Of a DNA stretch of 64,000 bases, positions 62,168 through 64,000 are shown in pieces (the first letter of the stretch is position 1; every line of letters begins with the position of its first letter). The position numbers and the translations under genes were made by a program. Origin of the DNA: JAIXWP01 sp041391745 (GTDB lineage: Bacteria; Bacteroidota; Bacteroidia; Flavobacteriales_D; Sanyastnellaceae); assembly GCA_041391745.1 (NCBI GenBank), contig JAWKNK010000001.1, positions 62,001 through 126,000 of the forward strand, read 5' to 3'. The notes below the pieces were generated by a model. It searched no databases, was not told the origin of the DNA, and saw nothing but the letters and a program-made list of their open reading frames with translations.

Positions 62168-63040
62168 TTACCTCCGCCTTCTAGGTCGTGGGTCTTTATA
62201 AGGAATTTCAGAATCTTCTACGAATTGAGAAATATCGATATTGTCTATAAACTCAAATTTATCCTTTTCCAACTTGTACATGCTGTATGTCCCATCAGGT
62301 CCATAGTCCGCATAAATTCCTTCCATCATAGGATTCTTGGGAGAAAGGTGATCTACTACGATGCACTTTTTCTTTGCATAATATTTCACGCTCATACTTA
62401 CATCGTTACTGTACTCAAAAATCACTCGCTTGCGAGATCCTAGTTCAGACTTGAAAAGATTCGCACCCAGCTTGACTTTAGTTCCTGAAAAATCAATGAC
62501 ATCTATAATCTTTCGTGTTGTCAAATCATCTTTCCCCTCCCAACCAAGGACAACATATTGGGTTTTGTTTTTACTGATTTGAATGGGAATAATGTCGTAA
62601 TACAACGTGCCAATCCATCGATCAGCATTCAAAATTTTATTTTCAATTTTATCTACTTCTCGTTTTGCTTGAGTCAACTCAAACCACTCAAGTGGTGCTT
62701 TTTCACTATCTTTTTTTAATACAAAACAATAGTACTTGAATGTCCCATCTTGATTGGGTTGATTCCAGTTGAATAATCTAACTTTTCCATCAGAGCTCTT
62801 GATCTTACACATTTTCAAGCGATCAAATGAATAATTAAAAACCTCTGGATTATTGAAGGCTTCAATAAAGGCATTGCGAATATTAGTGCTGATTGTATCG
62901 CTGTTCTCATCATTTTTCGAGTTAGCAAGTTTATTCATCAGCAACTCGATATTGGTTTCTACTTCTTCTAAATCCTGAGCTAATGCTGTAGTTATACTAG
63001 CACTCAAGAAAAGGAATAGAAGAAATTTTACGTTTGTCAT
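62168..63040 (-). CDS. Conserved secreted protein of unknown function
   Basis: 290 residues with a signal peptide (1-21, ending TTALAQ). I recognise no named domain. Visible blocks include FNYSFDRLKMCKIKSSDGKVRLFNWN, of which the part DGKVRLFNWNQPNQDGTFKY recurs in Bacteroidota hypothetical proteins. Others are WIGTLYYDIIPIQISKNKTQYVVLGWEG-type strands and a basic tail (DPRPRRRR). The composition suggests a soluble beta-rich periplasmic protein. It lies three bases downstream of the outer-membrane protein gene on the same strand, so the two probably share a transcript with the amine oxidase gene before them. Confidence 0.7.
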   Translation of the reverse strand: MTNVKFLLFLFLSASITTALAQDLEEVETNIELLMNKLANSKNDENSDTISTNIRNAFIEAFNNPEVFNYSFDRLKMCKIKSSDGKVRLFNWNQPNQDGTFKYYCFVLKKDSEKAPLEWFELTQAKREVDKIENKILNADRWIGTLYYDIIPIQISKNKTQYVVLGWEGKDDLTTRKIIDVIDFSGTKVKLGANLFKSELGSRKRVIFEYSNDVSMSVKYYAKKKCIVVDHLSPKNPMMEGIYADYGPDGTYSMYKLEKDKFEFIDNIDISQFVEDSEIPYKDPRPRRRR

Positions 63041-63043
63041 AAA

Positions 63044-63796
63044 CTAGGTTTTGAGGTTTCTATAATCCGCTTGTTTTTGCTTTTTACTTGGGAATATCCA
63101 TACAAACTCGATGTTCGCATCCCAAATTAATGCCATTCGTGCTTTTTCTTGCAAATAGGTTTGATCGCCACCCGCAACGTAATACGGCAGGTTTTTATTG
63201 TAAGCATTCGGGATGATGCGTGCTCCAGCATAAGGAGTCACTGCAATTTTCTTTGCAATAAGCAAGGTGCGGTACCCAATGCCTCCCCCAAAACTCCATG
63301 CTAGACTTCGCGTTTCTTTTGACTTCTCAAACTGATCATTATAAATAAAATCTCCTTTTTGAGAATAGGGCGAGAGCAGATGCACTCCAAGATTGGTATA
63401 CATAAAGAAGCGTGTGCCAATAGGACCAGCATTCGCTTTTCGAAAAATCCCTCTGGGATTAAAATTCAAGTTGGCATGCAAACTATAAATATCTAATCGC
63501 ATCAATGCTGTCTCACCAAAGTTTTCAGCTTTCGATTGATACCGATTAAAACCGAACTCAGGTTTTAAGTAAATGCTTCGACTAGGTTTTATTTTAAGTA
63601 AATAACCCAACTTTGCTTGGTATCCATGGATAAGCGGAGTCAATTTTTGTTCGTTCCAAGGATGAGAAAAATTGTATTGATGAAACGCTTCATCCCATTC
63701 TGAAGCATTCAAATTCGTATATCCCATTGATAGGCTCAATTGAGAAATCGCCAACTTGACAAGTAAATTGAAGAGTATCGTTGCTAGGATTCTCAT
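63044..63796 (-). CDS. Outer-membrane beta-barrel-like protein
   Basis: 250 residues. The N-terminus is a signal peptide (MRILATILFNLLVKLAISQ). Alternating amphipathic strands follow (YQAKLGYLLKIKPSRSIYLK, LMRLDIYSLHANLNFNPRG, RFFMYTNLGVHLLSP), with GGGIGYRTLLIAKKIAVTPY and a last strand before a basic tail (WDANIEFVWIFPSKKQKQ). This fits a small eight-to-ten-strand outer-membrane barrel, without closer assignment. The start overlaps the amine oxidase stop by four bases (ATGA), implying coupled translation. Confidence 0.68.
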   Translation of the reverse strand: MRILATILFNLLVKLAISQLSLSMGYTNLNASEWDEAFHQYNFSHPWNEQKLTPLIHGYQAKLGYLLKIKPSRSIYLKPEFGFNRYQSKAENFGETALMRLDIYSLHANLNFNPRGIFRKANAGPIGTRFFMYTNLGVHLLSPYSQKGDFIYNDQFEKSKETRSLAWSFGGGIGYRTLLIAKKIAVTPYAGARIIPNAYNKNLPYYVAGGDQTYLQEKARMALIWDANIEFVWIFPSKKQKQADYRNLKT

Positions 63797-64000
63797 GCGT
63801 TCTCAAAGATTTTTTGAATTGCACGAATTGAAGATTCCATAGCACCATGTATGGTTCCGTGATGGCCAGAGAAATGTGTAGCCTCGCCAGCAAAAAACAC
63901 TTTATTCAACACAGAAGTACTCAATATCGTGCGCACTTCTTCGCTTAATTGAGGTGGATAGAAACTTTTTACTCCTCCAAACAAATCATTGTCGCCCCAA
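63793..64000 (-). CDS. Flavin monoamine oxidase family protein, C-terminal end (partial)
   Basis: The last 68 or so residues of an FAD-dependent amine oxidase are present; the gene enters from the right edge. The diagnostic C-terminal FAD-binding block is clear: VLNKVFFAGEATHFSGHHGTI, followed by HGAMESSIRAIQKIFENA, a normal end. Such enzymes oxidise amines, polyamines or carotenoid-like substrates; which one cannot be judged from this tail. It is upstream of and overlapping the barrel gene. Confidence 0.85.
   Translation of the reverse strand, partial: WGDNDLFGGVKSFYPPQLSEEVRTILSTSVLNKVFFAGEATHFSGHHGTIHGAMESSIRAIQKIFENA

Noticed and set aside
1..64000. tRNA, rRNA, riboswitch, insertion sequence or prophage
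   Set aside because: No cloverleaf ending in CCA, conserved RNA core, transposase, integrase or terminal inverted repeat with target duplication was recognised on either strand by reading.

Overview
The window comes from a member of the Bacteroidota, most likely the Flavobacteriia or a close relative. The evidence is low to moderate GC, many secreted proteins with type IX secretion (T9SS) C-terminal sorting signals, a PorP/SprF-like protein, HYR-like and MopE-like adhesin repeats, and upstream boxes of the TAnnTTTG type used by Bacteroidota sigma factors. No tRNA, rRNA, CRISPR array, integrase or transposase was recognised. Nothing in the gene content looks like a phage or plasmid. || Layout. 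1-9544 (minus): one giant surface protein with an N-terminal SBBP/GEVED region and a long HYR-like array, broken by indels and running off the left edge. 9807-13636 (plus): a secreted CotH/lamin-tail protein and a secreted esterase, followed by an unusual block of short tandem repeats. 13965-22362 (minus): a T9SS protein, a transglutaminase-like protein, an NrtR-type sugar regulator, a GH31 alpha-glucosidase and a GH3 beta-glucosidase. The last three look like a small glycan-use locus with a palindromic operator candidate upstream. 22553-26527: a peroxiredoxin, a J-domain-like membrane protein, an aspartic protease and a T9SS esterase. 26725-35059 (plus): a second HYR-like giant with a Gly/Asn-rich head, then a matrixin-like metalloprotease with many frame breaks. 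35113-36671 (minus): a polysaccharide deacetylase-like and hexapeptide acyltransferase pair. 36719-42622: a T9SS lipase, a membrane-anchored MutS-like ATPase with a DUF2721 protein, and an M1 peptidase bracketed by 7-bp-phased repeat tracts. 42796-45712: a DUF5686 protein and a small ABM-fold protein, divergent. 45853-56359 (plus): a T9SS type-B module, namely a giant MopE/thrombospondin-3 adhesin, a SprF-like protein and an OmpA/SPOR lipoprotein. 56453-64000: an AraC regulator, a penicillin acylase/phosphoesterase/acetyltransferase operon, PdxH, a Smr-domain protein, two envelope proteins and the end of a flavin amine oxidase. || Two features run through the window. First, reading frames are broken unusually often: densely inside the three repeat arrays and by single bases in ordinary genes (GH3, peroxiredoxin, acyltransferase, lipase, MutS-like). 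Several breaks lie in homopolymers and can be repaired by one base, so many are probably sequence or assembly errors rather than gene decay. Second, several intergenic gaps hold degenerate short-period tandem repeats (7, 8, 9 and 23 bp) that share words with one another. These, and the TAnnTTTG-like box found exactly four bases before the start codon of four genes, are the least expected signals here. || Working together: most genes serve the cell surface (secretion, adhesion, extracellular hydrolysis of protein, ester and glycan), with a few housekeeping genes (PdxH, peroxiredoxin, Smr) between them.
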